Counted from the stretch's first letter, positions 17,730-29,631 are shown. The stretch is 64,000 nt of DNA from Haemaphysalis longicornis (GCA_013339765.2 CM023454.1:145953949-146017948), one strand, 5' to 3'. Translations and numbers: made by a program. Notes: generated by a model not told the origin, from the letters alone.

Positions 17730-19325
17730 CCCTTTAAACGCCGGACCATGAAGCAACATTAAAAAAAACTGAAATTGGTGTTGATAATTTGAATTTGGCG
17801 CATAAATTACCTGTGACAAAAATACAGCTACATTCACAATGACTAAGCACGTTTTTGGCAATCTTCCATTTTTGGAACATTGGCGTTTCCAATACACAAA
17901 GCGCGAAAGTGCTCTGGTACAAATTTTATTGGCTTCAAAGTGGAATTGCTTTGCTCTTAGTAACCGAAGGCACCTTCCTGAGATGACTCCGAACAGTATA
18001 AGGAGTGAAAAAAATTATCTAGAAAAATCATCCTCGCAGTAGGTGAGTCAGCATTTTCACACGCCGTGGTAGGATATGACGCACTTGCTGTGCCACCGGT
18101 TTTTGGCCCTCTTGGCACTGGTTAGGTTTTTTTTTACTATGCGCACACCTTCCCTGCATTGCTGATACGAGGTAGCTGGTACCTCGGTCCCCTTTTGGAG
18201 TTCGTATATTGCAGTAAGGTATTCCGGAGAAATTATCTTGCTGAACTCAAATAGGCGCATAACAACAGCTGAGGGTTCTGGCTGGCCAGTGGTTTATCTA
18301 ACGTGACATGGTCGCCCCAGTCTGCTCCAAGGGTTTTGTTTTCCTAGTCGCTGGCTGGAGATTTGCGGCCTTTTTCTAGTCAGTTGCCTTCCCGCTGGCT
18401 ATTTTTGTCGTGGCTCATGACTCAAACATTCAGTAGGCGACACGTCTTCACCGCTGCACTGCATAACTTCTGCACACCCGCAAATATAATCGGGAACAAG
18501 TTCAAAAAAGTCGTTTTCCTGCACGTTCTCCTCGTCAGTGATGTTGCCATCTTCATAAGGCGGGTATTGGAATACAGATGCACCTTCGCGCTCATCGTTG
18601 GCAAGGCTGAACAAAAGGTTAATTGCAGCCTCGAAAGTCAGGAAGCGTTGTGCCATAAACTATAAACGAAAAGTTTATTGTACAAAACTGTGGTGCCACA
18701 AAATAACACTAGCTATAAAGTCGCTCCCCCCTTACATTTACGAGGACTGAGGAGGCTATTCGCTGCGGTTGAATGGCGCTCCTTCATCGTGCAAGTGAAT
18801 CTCAAAATAATGCCGAGGAAAAGGGTGAAGGGTAGAATTGAAGCTTCTGCAAGTGTTAACTAGAGGGCGCCACCAACACGTGAAAATTAGAAGAAAAATG
18901 GACGCGTGATGCGGTGGTCGGTCTCCGTGTTTCTGGCTCTATTAAACGCCAATGTTCCAAAAAAGGAACATTCGCACAAACCTCTCGAAACAGAAAGCCA
19001 GAGGCTCTTTACATTTTTTTATATTACTCGCAGAGTAATCGCTAATGATCTGCCGATATTTTGGTTCTAATTTGCACATTACAACATTACATTTTCCAGC
19101 AAAATGTCGCAACAATCATGTGGTAGTGAAGAAACACAAATATGCCTTTATGTAAACATTTATTCAAAGCCTCTAAATGGGCTGCTAACGAAAAATAAAA
19201 TTCTATTGTTTTCCACAAACATCAGTGAGTATGCGAAAACAAAAATAGGAAATTCGGTATATTGGTAAGGAAATACAGAATCAGGTTCTGTGTGTTCCAA
19301 TTTTGGAACATTGGCAAGTAAAAGG
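17730..19325 (-). mobile_element. piggyBac-type element, 1596 bp, degenerate
   Basis: TTAA at 17726-17729 and 19326-19329 flanks ends CCCTTTAAACGCC and, on the other strand, CCTTTTACTTGCC. A TTAA TSD with a CCY start is the piggyBac signature. Inside, a TTCCAWTTTTGGAACATTGGC-like palindromic motif occurs near the left end (17866) and right end (19294), with a hairpin form at 18950-18977. These may be transposase-binding subterminal repeats. A transposase-like N-terminus is on the minus strand. The rest of the protein is not visible, so the element is probably an internally deleted copy. Confidence 0.7.
18399..18656 (-). pseudogene. piggyBac transposase N-terminal acidic region
   Basis: An 85-residue frame from ATG: LTFEAAINLLFSL, then FQYPPYEDGNITDEENVQEN and an acidic stretch. 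The PP-E/D-x-TDEE pattern after a short helical start is typical of piggyBac-derived (PGBD) transposase N-termini. The catalytic DDD domain is absent. A second minus-strand frame at 18057-18260 is unrecognised. Identification rests on the pattern plus the TTAA/CCY ends. Confidence 0.55.
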
Positions 19326-19659
19326 TTAATCGCGCAAAGCCAACGAGGGCAAAGAGCGCCCGAGACAAAGTTATTTCATGAGGACAGATGTGCAATTAAA
19401 TACTAAATTGTCGAGTAAAAAGAAAAGTAAAGCGAACGCATGAACATGGCTGGTGTATAGGGCCAGTGTAATTATGCATGATATGAAAGAAGCTGTAAAA
19501 ACTTGTCTCCCGTTAAGAACTGAAAAACACGGTTGTTTGAAACCATTGGGTTGTCGCGCAAGAGGTGTGATGGGTGTTGATGTATGTGTTGTCTACAGGA
19601 AAATGTTTGCATCGTGTGGTGTCGAGTGCCTTGCATTGTATGAGTACGTGGACTACGGA

Positions 19660-20478
19660 TAGGGCCTCTCCGCACCTGCTGCTCTAGGGTCTAGAAGATC
19701 TTGTGAGTAGATAGGAGTGCGTGGCAAGGGTGTGCCCTATCCGTAGCCTAGCCAAGGCAACTTCCGTGTATCTGTTGTGTGAGTCAGCTGTGTACCGTCC
19801 CAAGTGTGGCTTTATTACATATAGTTTGTTGTCTGCCTGTTCATTCTAGTGTGTTTGCCATGTTCTGCGCAAGTGTCGTCTTATGTGTGGCTTGAGGTCT
19901 GTATATGGTACCGTTGTATGTCTACAGTGTTCCCGAGTGCAGCAGTAGCGGCCCTCGCATCTTCCAACTCGTTGCCCGCGATCCCAGAATGTCCTGGGAC
20001 CCAGCCCAGTAGCAGCTCCTGATTTTCCGCATAATGGCGTTGAACACAAGATTAACTATGCGGTTTTTGGGTGGCTTGGGCGATGATAGTGCGCGAACAA
20101 CACAAAATGAATGGATGAGGACGGAATTGGGATGACGTAAGGATGACGGTAGGATGGATGAAAGGATGGAAGATGGAAGACAGAAGGATGGAAGAAATGA
20201 TGACGGAATTGGGAATTAGTTTTTCCAGAATGGGCTGTACGATGAGCGAAATTGCATATGCTTCTGCTGAAAAAAATGGTTGTGTGTACGCTCATGGTTC
20301 TGGCTACATTGAAATTCGGACCATGAGCAGCGCAGCACACCATAGTGGAGGTTTTAGAAGCGTCACTGTAAAATTCTGCACATCGATATTTAAACTGCAG
20401 AGACAGAAAATGCTGCAGTATTGCAGCTGGTGGTACCCGATTTTTGTCAAGTTTCATAAAAGAAAGGTCGCAGGACAC
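19660..20478 (-). pseudogene. RNase H region of I-like element A
   Basis: The minus-strand frame has CAEFYSDASKT...MVCCAAHGP (RNase H is usually YTDGSK..., here D-A-S) and, in another frame, GWVPGHSGIAGNELEDARA with the conserved His-Asn region; then NEQADNKLYVIKPHLGRYTA further on. The domain would remove RNA from the cDNA hybrid. Frameshifts and stops make it non-functional. It is separated from its RT by 3.2 kb of the nested element. Confidence 0.75.
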
Positions 20479-20984
20479 AGGGCGAACGTTCCAAGGCGGT
20501 AAAATTTATTTATTTATTTGAAGTGCTCACCAACAGCACAGGGCCTTCTCGGGTGATGCACCGCATACATAGGTACAAAGAATACGAACAGGCAACATAC
20601 ATAGATGCATGGATACAAGGAATACAAACAGTACAAAATACGGGCAGCGTATAAATCAAAAATTGGTAAATGTGGAAGTGCAGATAGATATATACAAAAG
20701 TGCAGTGTTATCGAAGGAGACACAAACATTTTTGAACGGTAAAGGCTCGGAGGACGTGTCTCGAGTGTGCACAGGAGAACACGTACGAACATGGGCAGGG
20801 TAGCGCTGTATGTGAGGAAACACGAGAGCAGGGAGAGAAGTGCAGGAGCGACCTCTCCACAGCATGCGTATTCAAAATATCATACATTTCAGAGAGCGCT
20901 TAAACAGTACCAAATCGCTCCAAAAAACGTCTATAGGAGATAGAAACAGGTGAGCTGGCACAAGCTGGCTGGTGCCAAACTCAT

Positions 20985-22600
20985 TTATCTGTCTACATCA
21001 AAGCATCCATGCGGCCGTAATGGTCTGCTTGGCACTCGCAGATGGACAGAGCTTACGAGGCTAGGGCAGTCGAACTTCGAGTGAATACAATTAAACAGAA
21101 AAGCCAGGTCGCGCCTGGAGCGCCTCGCTGATAGCTCATCTAAATTCAAGATCTTCAGAAGCCCACCGTGCTCATATCGGCTGATAGGTGAGTGGCGAGA
21201 AAATACGGTTCTAGTAAAGCGCTTCTCAATCCTTTCTAGTCGAAGGGAGGACGAAGGGCTTAAACAATTCCAAATTGCACTAGCAAAGTCGAGCTTGGGC
21301 AAAATGAGAGCGCGATACAGTGAAACAAAGCATGATCGGTCGGTGAAATCCCTGGTCGCGCGGGAAATTACGCCAAGCGTACGGAGACAGGAGTTGGTCA
21401 GATAGTTCACATGCGCGTTAAAGAGCAGTTTCGCGCACCAAATCGCGCACTACGGTAGCGCGTTTTACAGGTTCACCGAGCAGCAAGTACGTAAAAGTGA
21501 GCGGGGAAGACTTGCGAGTGTATGATATTACGATGGTTTTCGAGAGGTTAAGTTTTAAATAGTTGCAGTCACACCAAGCAGAAACTGCGTTGATGTCATT
21601 TTGCAGCAGTACACGATCGTAAGGTGAAGAAATAGTGCGATAGAGCTTCATATCGTCGGCATACTGGGAGAGCGAACAGTCCTTAATAGCGGGGTGCATG
21701 TCATTAACAAAAATGTTAAAAAGGAGATGGCCCAATTTCGAGCCTTGGGGTACCCCTGAGGTCATCGGGAAGGGCCGGGAAGTAGCGCCTTCGTAACTAA
21801 CACAATTGGACCTGCCTCTTAAGTAGCTGCCGAACCACTGGCAGAACTCAAGGGAAAGACCGTATTCGGACAATTTGCGAAGTAGTAGATCGTGATTAAC
21901 AATGTCGAAGGCCTTGCTACAGTCAAAATATACTGTATCTACCTGTTGGCGAGACAGTACTGGAGGGCCGATGTCGTTTAGAAAACAGGCAAGATTTGAA
22001 TCTACCGACCTTCCGGGCATGAAGCCGTGTTGGTTGAAATGAATTAGTGGATGCATAGCTGATAAAAGGTATCGCTGCAAGACCTTTTCGAAGACTTTGG
22101 AAACTGAAGACAGAAGAGAGATTGGCCTATAGTTTGCTGGGATTGTGGCGCTTCCGGATTTGTGCAAAGGGAAGATGGAACCAATTTTCCAGTCAGTTGG
22201 AAAATGTTGCTCAACCAGTGACATACGTATGATGTGACAGAGCAAAGGGGCAAAAACAGTGCGACAAACCTTCACGATGAAGCAAGGGATGCTGTCACAA
22301 CCTGCCGACTTTTTCGATGGGAGTTTGCGGATGGCGGACACAACATCGTTTTCGGTTACGTTGGGGATTGGCAATACACGACCGTGAGAATCGAAATCCA
22401 GTTCGCTGCCGCTGTAGTGAGAGGTCGAGTATGTCGAAGAAAAATGACGTGCGAAAAGTTCACACACGCCTTCAGGGTCGGACACAATCTTGTCACCATC
22501 CTGAAGGGTTATGCTTTCGCGTGCATGACGTGTGCGGAATTTGACGTACCGCCAAACTCCCGAGGGGAGTGGGTAAGAGATGTTTCAGAGTAGTCCGTAA
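20985..22600 (-). pseudogene. Jockey/CR1-like reverse transcriptase
   Basis: From 22485: VCELFARHFSSTYS, IRKLPSKKSAGCDSIP, HFPTDWKIGSIFPLHKSG, NYRPISLLSSVSKVFEKVL, HGFMPGRSVDSNLACFL, VYFDCSKAFDIVNHDLLLRK, TSGVPQGSKLGHLLFNIFVN, SQYADDMKLYRTI (intact catalytic YADD) and LKLNLSKTIVISYTRK. After a frameshift near 21415 the C-terminal part continues: NYLTNSCLRTLGVISR, LYRALILPKLDFASAIWNC and HGGLLKILNLDELSARRSRR. The catalytic core is conserved; the frameshift prevents a full product. Confidence 0.9.
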
Positions 22601-23725
22601 ACATCTTTTTATCCCGGGCAAGGAGCTTTTTCACTGAGGAGCGCCATTCTCTGAAGCTAGCGAGAGCAGACGGGTCATTGTGGGCCTTAAACAAGCGGTG
22701 AAATTGACGTTTTCTTCGAAGCGCGCCTCGCAGCTCATGGCTAAACCAGAATGGAAATTTAGAGGAGCGAATTCGCCGCTTTGGGATGTGTTGGTCCATG
22801 AAGTAATGAACAGTTTGGGTTAGCTCCTGGACGGCCACGTCCACACAGGGCGCGTTGTATACAGAGGTCCAGTCTGCGTTGTCGAGCGAATAATAGAGAG
22901 ATGTGTAATCTCCGCGAGCAAAGTCGTGTCTGGGAGTTGAAACGCTGTTGTCGTGCGCCATGCATATGTGGGCTGAGGCTCCGAAAGGAGGGTGCCACGC
23001 GTCAACGGCCACATAGGTTCGGGGAACTGATCGACAACGACAGAGTTAAGGTTTGTGAAAACAGTGTCTAGTACGTTTCCAGCAGGGTTCGGGTGCAAGA
23101 CGGCAGGCTGGATGTTATTGAAAGAAAAGAAGTTAAACAAATGAGCTGCTTTGGACTCTCCGCTGGTATTTTGTGCGGGGTCCCACCAAGAGCCCGGGCA
23201 ATTAAAGTCGCCAAACAGAAGAATGTTATAGCTTTCAGGTTTAAGTACCTCTGTTAAACCCTGTAGGGCTGAAGCAAACAAAGAATTTTCAAGAGCGGGA
23301 TGTAAATAGTACACGCTAATAAGAACATTTTTCGCACCTTTAACTTTCACCTCGATCTATAGGCATTCGCTGTAGAGCTCAAGATCGGACCGTCTGACCG
23401 CACGGAAAGGTTTCTTCAAGGCGATGAGGACTCCACCGCCATACTTTTGCCCTGTCGCAGCATAATTTCGGTCATTGCGAAAAACGGTGTATTCGTCTGT
23501 AAAATAGTCGGTAGACACAATGTGGTGAGGTAGCCAAGTCTCTGTGATACAGTAGGCATCATAATTATTCAAGACGACGTTATCAAAGAAGGGCTTAGAT
23601 TTTGTGCGGGGCCCTCGAACATTCTGGTAGTAGAGTGTGAAGCTCATACTGAATTGATGTTGTGTCCGAAAAGGATGATCTGTACACATGTAAAAACCAA
23701 GCGCTGAGATCCGAGGCTCGCTCAC
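22601..23725 (-). pseudogene. Jockey/CR1-like endonuclease and linker
   Basis: LYYQNVRGPRTKSKPFFDNV opens the APE-type endonuclease; then CITETWLPHHI with the catalytic-type Glu, YGGGVLIALKKPF, a stop near 23354, VLISVYYLHP and ILLFGDFNCPGSWWDP. A frameshift near 23010 leads to the linker FWFSHELRGALRRKRQFHRL. One nonsense codon and about two frameshifts separate this from an open frame. Confidence 0.85.
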
Positions 23726-23739
23726 TCACTCTAAGTGAA

Positions 23740-26120
23740 AAGGGCAGAGGAACGGATATGCGATTTGCGAACAGCAGAGATGTGGATGTGTCGTTAAAGA
23801 CAGGATAAAAAGGATGATTATTCAGCGATGAAATTTTAAAACCACACAGCAAGTCCATGTACGTCCGTTGCTTCTCAAGGCCCCACTTGTTACACTCGAC
23901 ATACAGACTTCGGACCGGACTAGTGCGAAAACCACCCCACGCAAGACGAAGTCCCAAGTGTACATTAGGTCAGGCATTCGCAACGCTGTTTTAGTTGCCG
24001 ACCCATACACCACACTGCCATAGTCCAAACGAGACCAACCAAAGCAGTATACCAGCGCAGCAGGAGTTCTTTGTTAGCCCCATACGATTGGTGGGAGAGA
24101 ACCTTAAGGACAGTCATTGTTTTTAAACATTTATGCATAAGTTCTTTGATGTCGATTACGGTCGATTTTGATCTTACGGGTTACTCTTGCTAGCACCTTA
24201 TACATAACCCAGTTGCAGTACTAACTTATTTGCGTTCATATATGCCCTGTTAAACAAAAAGACACGAGGAAGAACGATCAATGATGGATGTATTCTGGAT
24301 GTCACGCCTCGTTCAACTGCGAAATAGTATTGTGTTTGTTTTTAGCCCTCCTCCCTATGTCATGCCCATCACAGGCCTTTGGCGTACTAAAATAAATAAA
24401 ATAAATAAATGTGTGGAATGAATGTGATTTTGTGGTCGAACACAACCCATAGAAACTTGTGCTCCTTGTTCACAGGAAGCGACACGCCCTTAAGAGTAAT
24501 GTGTGGGTCCGGATGCACCCCACGCTTCCTGGAGAACACAACTCCAGAGCTTTTTGCAGGATTGAGTTTAAAGCCATTCTTGTCAGCCCAGCCGGCTAGT
24601 TTCTTGACGCCAAGCTGGAATTCATGTTCGCAGATTGACATATTACAAGGCTTAAAGGATACCTGGATGTCATCTACATACATTGAGTAAGAGATTGTAG
24701 GTGGCAGTGCCTTTCCAATAGAGTTCATTTTAACTATGACAAGAGTGCAGCTCAACACTCCACCTTGTGCACGCCATTTTCTTGCACATGAACCTTTGAC
24801 AGTGCAGAACCAACTATGACGCGCAAGGTTCTCCGACATTTAACCACAAAGGATGTTCAACATGTTGCTCGAAACACCGATTGACTTCAGTTCACTAAGA
24901 ATGTTGTACCACCAAGCGGTGTCATAGGCTTTCTCGATGTCGAAAAAACACCGTAAGGAAAAACTGTTTATGCACGAACGCATCCTTCATATTGAGAGAC
25001 GGCCTTTCGCAAGAAGCTCTCTATTGGGTCACCGAGCCCAGACCTTCGTCCGCAGTCGAAGCGAGGGGATCATGATGATCATTTACAGATAATAATGGCG
25101 ATGGATGCACGGATATGACTAACCGGGAAACGCGCCCCTTGGTGTCGTAATGCAAGCGATGATGGTGATTTTGCGTTCGGGCATAATGTCCGGCAATAAC
25201 GTCACTATGCTCCCAATATACGATTCAAGAGCGACAAGTTGTTCGTTCGTAGACCGCCCCACCCTGAAGCCTGCCTAGCAGCTCTCGAGAAGACCATTGT
25301 ACTCCAAGAAGTACACGAGTCTTCTGTTTATCATCTCGAGAAGCTTGCACAGGCAGCTTGTGAGGGTGATGGGTCGATAGCTTGCGGGAGTGGAAGGGTC
25401 CTTCCCCTCTTTCAAGAATGCTACAACTATGGCCTCCCTCCAAGATTTTGGAATGTGCCCCGAAAGCCATATCTTGTAAATGTGAAGGAGTGTAACAAAA
25501 GTGTGCGTGCAAGTGCTGTATCATTGTATATGTGATCTTGTCTGGGCCTAGAGCTGAGGGTTTACAGGTATTCCGAGCACCCCTCAGCTCATGAAGCGAA
25601 GCTCAAAGTTATAGGACGTGGTTGATCTGTCGTTGTCATGTAAAGGCTTCTTTTCGGCTGAGTTTTTGTGTTTCATGAAAGTGTTTGTGTAGTGTGCTGA
25701 ACTGGACATGCGTTTGAAGTGTTGTGCAAGTGTGTCAGCGTGGTTTGTGTCCCCGGTTGTGCTGACCAGAGGCAGGTTGTGGGTCTGTTGTCCTTTGAGT
25801 TTGCGTATTCTTGTCCATACTTTTCGTGTGTCTTTGTATGAGTTTATTGATGTTATGAATGAGCGCAACTATCTAGCTTTTCCCCACGGTGCACCCGTTT
25901 TCCAAACGCCTTAGCCCGCTTGAACAACAGGAGGTTACCCGACGTGGGGTACCGACGAAGGATACCCCACGCGTTGTTCTGAGCCTCTCGCGCCCGCCTA
26001 CAGTCCTCATTCCCCCACGGCCTTGTCTGGATGCGGAGAGCATCGGAGGCGTGGGGAATGGACTTTTCGGAGCGTCGAGGATGTGCGCCGTGATGAGTTG
26101 GGCTGCTTCCTCCACGTGTA
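23740..26120 (-). pseudogene. RT region of I-like element A
   Basis: Minus-strand pieces in order: ARRRARRQ-type basic linker (about 26070-25880), VWTRIRKLKGQ (25800s), RPITLTSCLCKLLEMI and GLLESCQAGFR (25400-25270), QGGVLSCTLVIVKMNSIGK, SMYVDDIQVSF (YVDD box, about 24640-24690), LAGWADKNGFKLNPAKS and HKFLWVVFDHKITFIPHI (to 24411). After the 276-bp insertion come CLKTMTVLKVLSHQSYGAN, RLDYGSVVYGSATK and GLRLAWGGFRTSPVRSLYV (24130-23900). Frameshifts and stops are spread throughout. Confidence 0.8.
24135..24410 (+). mobile_element. 5'-truncated CR1/L2-like 3' fragment
   Basis: Interrupts the I-like RT between FIPHI and CLKTMTV. It ends CCCATCACAGGCCTTTGGCG, then an AAAT-type tail (24384-24410), resembling the terminus at 8080-8152. 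Plus orientation, so opposite to its host element. TSD not resolved. Confidence 0.65.
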
Positions 26121-26427
26121 GGTGTGTTAAGGTTGTGTAGCGTAGTTTGGATGTCTCTGTGAGTATATTCCAGTTAGCTCGTGCTTCATTGAACCTGTTC
26201 TGGGAAGATGGACTGCATGGGCCTTTACCTATATATGTTAGTGAGGTGGGGAAGTGGTAAAGTACGTTGTTGGACTAGTTGGTCGATCATTATTAACAGA
26301 TGTATAGCGTCACTGCCGTATAAGGTCAGCGCCCAAACCCCACTCAAAACATGGAAAGATATTTGTAGAACCAATAGCCAAGTCAAGGTTTGAGTATGTA
26401 TTGTGTCCTAAGTTATGGTATGTAGGC

Positions 26428-26494
26428 TGTTTCTTGAAAATGTTCTTCTTGAAAATGTTTCTTGAAAATGTTCTTTTTGAAAATGTTTCTTCTA
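26428..26494 (+). repeat. Short tandem repeat TGTTYTTSTTGAAAA
   Basis: About four and a half units of TGTTTCTTGAAAA / TGTTCTTCTTGAAAA alternating in length (13 and 15 bp), inside the I-like element between endonuclease and RT. Confidence 0.8.
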
Positions 26495-26595
26495 GAGGAT
26501 GTTAAAAGCTTCTCTATCAGGCGACCTCGGGTATCTGTGCGAGAAGAGCCCCAAAGAGAATTGTGCGCATTAAGGTCGCCTGTCAGAATGTATGC

Positions 26596-27030
26596 TTAGG
26601 GCAGCGGATCAGCCAGCGCCTCAAAGTCAGATCTCGAAAGTGCAAGATCAGGAGGAATGTATATGGGGCATACCGTTATCAACCTATTAAATATTATTGT
26701 TCGAATTGCTACAGTCTCAATGACAGTGTTCACGGTGATAGGGTGACACGCTAAGCATTTCCGGGCGATTATGGGAACACCGCCCGAAATATGTGTGCAG
26801 CCAGCCCTATCCTTTCTGAATATCATATAGCTATTTAAGAAATTTGTATGATTGGAATTTAGATGTGTTTCTTGTACACACATTATAGTTGGCTGATTAG
26901 CATGCAGAATCTCGTACATGTGAAGTGAACTGAAGTGAAGTTTATGTTCTTTTCATAGAAAAGAGGGGACCGAGGCAAAAGGCGGTTAAGCCTGACGAGG
27001 CTTAAGATTATTCAGAAGGCCTCTGCAGTT
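26596..27030 (-). pseudogene. Endonuclease of I-like element A
   Basis: MYEILHANQPTIMCVQETHL is the start of an APE-type endonuclease with the catalytic Glu in QETHL. FRKDRAGCTHISGGVPIIARK and VETVAIRTII-like segments follow, then a Pro-rich PPDLALSRSDFEAL. The later domain with the SDH motif is not clearly readable, so the domain is decayed. Confidence 0.75.
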
Positions 27031-27059
27031 CTATTGACAAATATTTTCTCTTGCCTTTG

Positions 27060-28720
27060 TTAATTGTTCAGAGCTACTGGAGTGTGACTATTTATGTAAC
27101 GTCTTTGGGGCTTGGACTCTTGGAAGGGTTTTTTTATCTTCTCTACTGGCCTGGACGTAGCAGCCCGTTCCTTTCGCTGCGAAGAAAGCCGGAAGGGCTC
27201 GAAGTCCATGTCTTCATCTGAAGGCAAGGGGGCGCCCAGCGGACTGCGCCCCGTTGACTTGGTACCCTTTCGGATATTCTTTGCCTGCGCTGCTAGTGCC
27301 GAGGTCGTGGGGAGCACCAATGATGGCACAGGCTGTGAGGCGCGGGAGGGGGTCGCTGCGGCTGCCTACGTCTCCATCTCCTCCGTGACCTTGCGTATGT
27401 TTTGGGCCGGTGGAGAGGAGGCAGTGGATGCACTGGCGTCCCCAACAGACGTGGTTGCCACCACAACCACTGCTGGCTCAGCGAGTGGTGCGGTGGGGGA
27501 CGGGCCGCCGGAAGCAACCCGAGAGGGGCCTCAGCGGGGCCAGGTCCGACTCGCGGTACTGGGTTCCCGCCGAAACCAGACGCCGCTCCGAAACCAGGTC
27601 CGCCCCCCGGCGAGCAGCGTCGGCGTAACTCCCCAAAGGAAAAGAGGCAAACCTCTTTCGCGCCTCCGGGAAGCTGATGTTTTCTGTGGCCTTGATGTTT
27701 AATATTTTCTTATCAAGTGTAAACTTCTCCCATTTTCTGGAGAACGCCGCGTGTGGGCCCTGACAGTTACTACAGAGGAGTTGTTATAAACTACAATTAC
27801 CTGTGGGATGGTCATGTTGGGCTCACTTGGCGCAGGTTATTTGGCCCCGACACGAGTTAATACCATGCCCGAACGGCTGGCACTTGAAACAGCGCCGCGG
27901 ATTCGGGATGTACACTCGGACGGAGCACCGGATGAAAACGGCATTGATGTGGTCCCGAAGAATGGAACGGTCAAATGTCAAGACGATATGTCTAGTTGGC
28001 ACTACCTTATCTTCTCTTCTAATGGTGATGCGCTTGACTTCCGTCACACCTTGACTTCCCAGGCCTTCAAGAATATCGGCCTCTGTCTCATTTGCAAGAT
28101 CTCGCTCCGAGATCACGCCCTGCGAGCTGTTGAGGCTGCCGTGGGGCGTGACCGTGATGTCGAATTCGGCAATTCGGGTCTGCTTCAAGGGTTTTGTGGC
28201 CTGCTGCTCACTATGAACCTCGACCAAAATTTCACCGCTTCTTTGTTTTTTAGCGTTATAGGATTCACTTACAACCCTTCCCAGAAACTTCGAAATCAAG
28301 AACACGGACTGTGAAGCAACAGGCCTGGCTTGTTCAAGAGGTTCAATCACCAAGAAGTAGGGGTAGTTATCAGGTTTTGGGATTGTCATGGTCGGAAGGG
28401 GTGGAAAGGATACCTCGGTGCGGTCCCCTTTTAAGGGGCCGATCATTGGGTTTGGGAAATTTGGGAAAAATCATGCAGCATGTATTAAAGCAGGGGACGG
28501 GGTGTACTTTCTTCGCCAGCCTTACCCTGATAGCTGAAGATTTCCCGGAGCTCCCCACCTGGGAAACAGACAGGGAGCCCATCCGCCGGAGCTTGACCTG
28601 GGGTCCAACGGCCACCATTTGAGGTTTCTGCCCTTCACCTTAAAACACATCGCCATGGTTGGATCCAGCTTATGCTTGGGGGCACGGGGTCCGCGCTGTC
28701 GCCAACAGCGTCACCAAGAT
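27060..28720 (-). pseudogene. ORF1 (Gag-like) of I-like element A
   Basis: The minus-strand frame 28446-27823 reads FPPLPTMTIPKPDNYPYFLV, RIAEFDITVTPHGSLNSSQG, ETEADILEGLGSQGVTEVKR, HIVLTFDRSILRDHINAVFI and CFKCQPFGHGINSCRG, a CCHC zinc knuckle. The C-terminal tail continues at 27329-27060 (PLGAPLPSDEDMDFEPF, RKERAATSRPVEKIKK), after a Pro/Ala-rich stretch with frame changes. ORF1 proteins of this type coat the element RNA. Large open frames on the plus strand at 27112-27702 are its antisense shadow. Confidence 0.8.
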
Positions 28721-28740
28721 TGCTCAAGATGCCCCGTGCG

Positions 28741-29415
28741 GGGAAATAAACTTTATTGGTAGAAACCCTTGTTTGAAATACACTGTTTTGATGTCATCAA
28801 AAAACGTGTGCAAACCTACACGTGACCACATAGGAATAAGATTTCCTTCACAGACAAAGCAACTGACAATGCACTGATTCACTTGTTTCCTGCCTCATAA
28901 GTGAAATAAGCCTCTACACTCTCTCCTTCTGACTCTTTCCAAGTATGTGGCCCGTTTAAAGATCGGAATGCAGTATGCACCTTGAAGAGTGCACCATTTG
29001 CAGTGTTTAGCCATGTGGCCACCAGCGTTGCTTCTTCACTGCCCAGCAATGCCTGCTCGCTTTGTCATTGAAAAATATGCCTCTTTGGCCAATATATAAC
29101 ATTTGTGAAAACTCATGGAAATATCATGCACAACTCCCACGGTGCAATCGGTGTAAAGTTCAGCGTGATTCTTGGAGCAAGATTGTGGCTATCCACAAAA
29201 GCCGTCCACAAAAGGAGGAACTGGATGAAGCAACAAGTGTAACAACTCCTGCCAAGAATCACGGAACGAACAGAAAGGAACGACGCCGGTCATTTTCTCC
29301 CGGGCTGCGACGCTACAGGGCAAGCCCACAATTTAGAACCAGCAGGGCGAACGCAAGCACGCGGTACGAACAAAAGCGTGACAATGGGTCTACTCGGATG
29401 CACGAGTTATACAAC
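28741..29415. other. No recognisable gene
   Basis: Sequence between the I-like element and palindromic retroposon B. A 156-codon plus-strand frame starts at 29062 and runs through the palindrome; it matches nothing I know. Confidence 0.5.
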
Positions 29416-29565
29416 CGGTTTAAAAAAATAGAGCGCGAGTTGGACAACGACGGTAAAGGAGGACGACGGGACAAGCGCTTGTCCCTTCGTCCTTCTTTAC
29501 CGTCGTTGTCCAAGTCGCGCTCTATTTTTTGAATCATAATGCACCAACTTCCCCAACAGATTTGC
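29416..29565 (+). mobile_element. Palindromic retroposon family 1, copy B
   Basis: 150 bp. Arms 29422-29476 and 29477-29530 meet at ACAAGCGCTTGT and pair with about three mismatches over 48 bp. The tail (TAATGCACCAACTTCCCC, CAACAGATTTG) is shared with copy A. A perfect 9-bp TSD, TTATACAAC, lies at 29407-29415 and 29566-29574. The different TSD from copy A shows independent insertions. Confidence 0.8.
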
Positions 29566-29631
29566 TTATACAACTGACACTGAATTTGAAAGACGATAGT
29601 CTTTCTTGGGTTACTGCAACAGGAAAATTTT

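Larger units (their letters stand above)
20503..23725 (-). mobile_element. Jockey/CR1-like retrotransposon nested in I-like element A
   Basis: About 3.2 kb, minus. Endonuclease and RT are present without RNase H, and the 3' end has an AAAT-type tail (20503-20519). Lesions are few: one stop (about 23354-23356) and frameshifts near 23010, 22570 and 21415. It lies inside element A, so it is younger. No 5' ORF1 is visible, so it may be 5'-truncated. I could not define a clean TSD. Confidence 0.75.
19440..28740 (-). mobile_element. I-like non-LTR retrotransposon A, degenerate, with nested insertions
   Basis: Read right to left: ORF1 with CCHC knuckle (28720-27060), endonuclease (27030-26596), RT (26120-23740) and RNase H (20478-19660). 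The RNase H after RT places it in the I superfamily. A Jockey/CR1-like element (20503-23725) is inserted between RT and RNase H, and a 276-bp CR1-like 3' fragment (24135-24410) within the RT region. All coding parts carry stops and frameshifts. The outer ends are approximate. Confidence 0.75.

Noticed and set aside
27112..27702. 196-codon plus-strand frame as a gene
   Set aside because: Antisense of the I-like ORF1 Pro/Ala-rich region on the minus strand.
29062..29532. 156-codon plus-strand gene
   Set aside because: It continues into palindromic retroposon B and has no recognisable domain.
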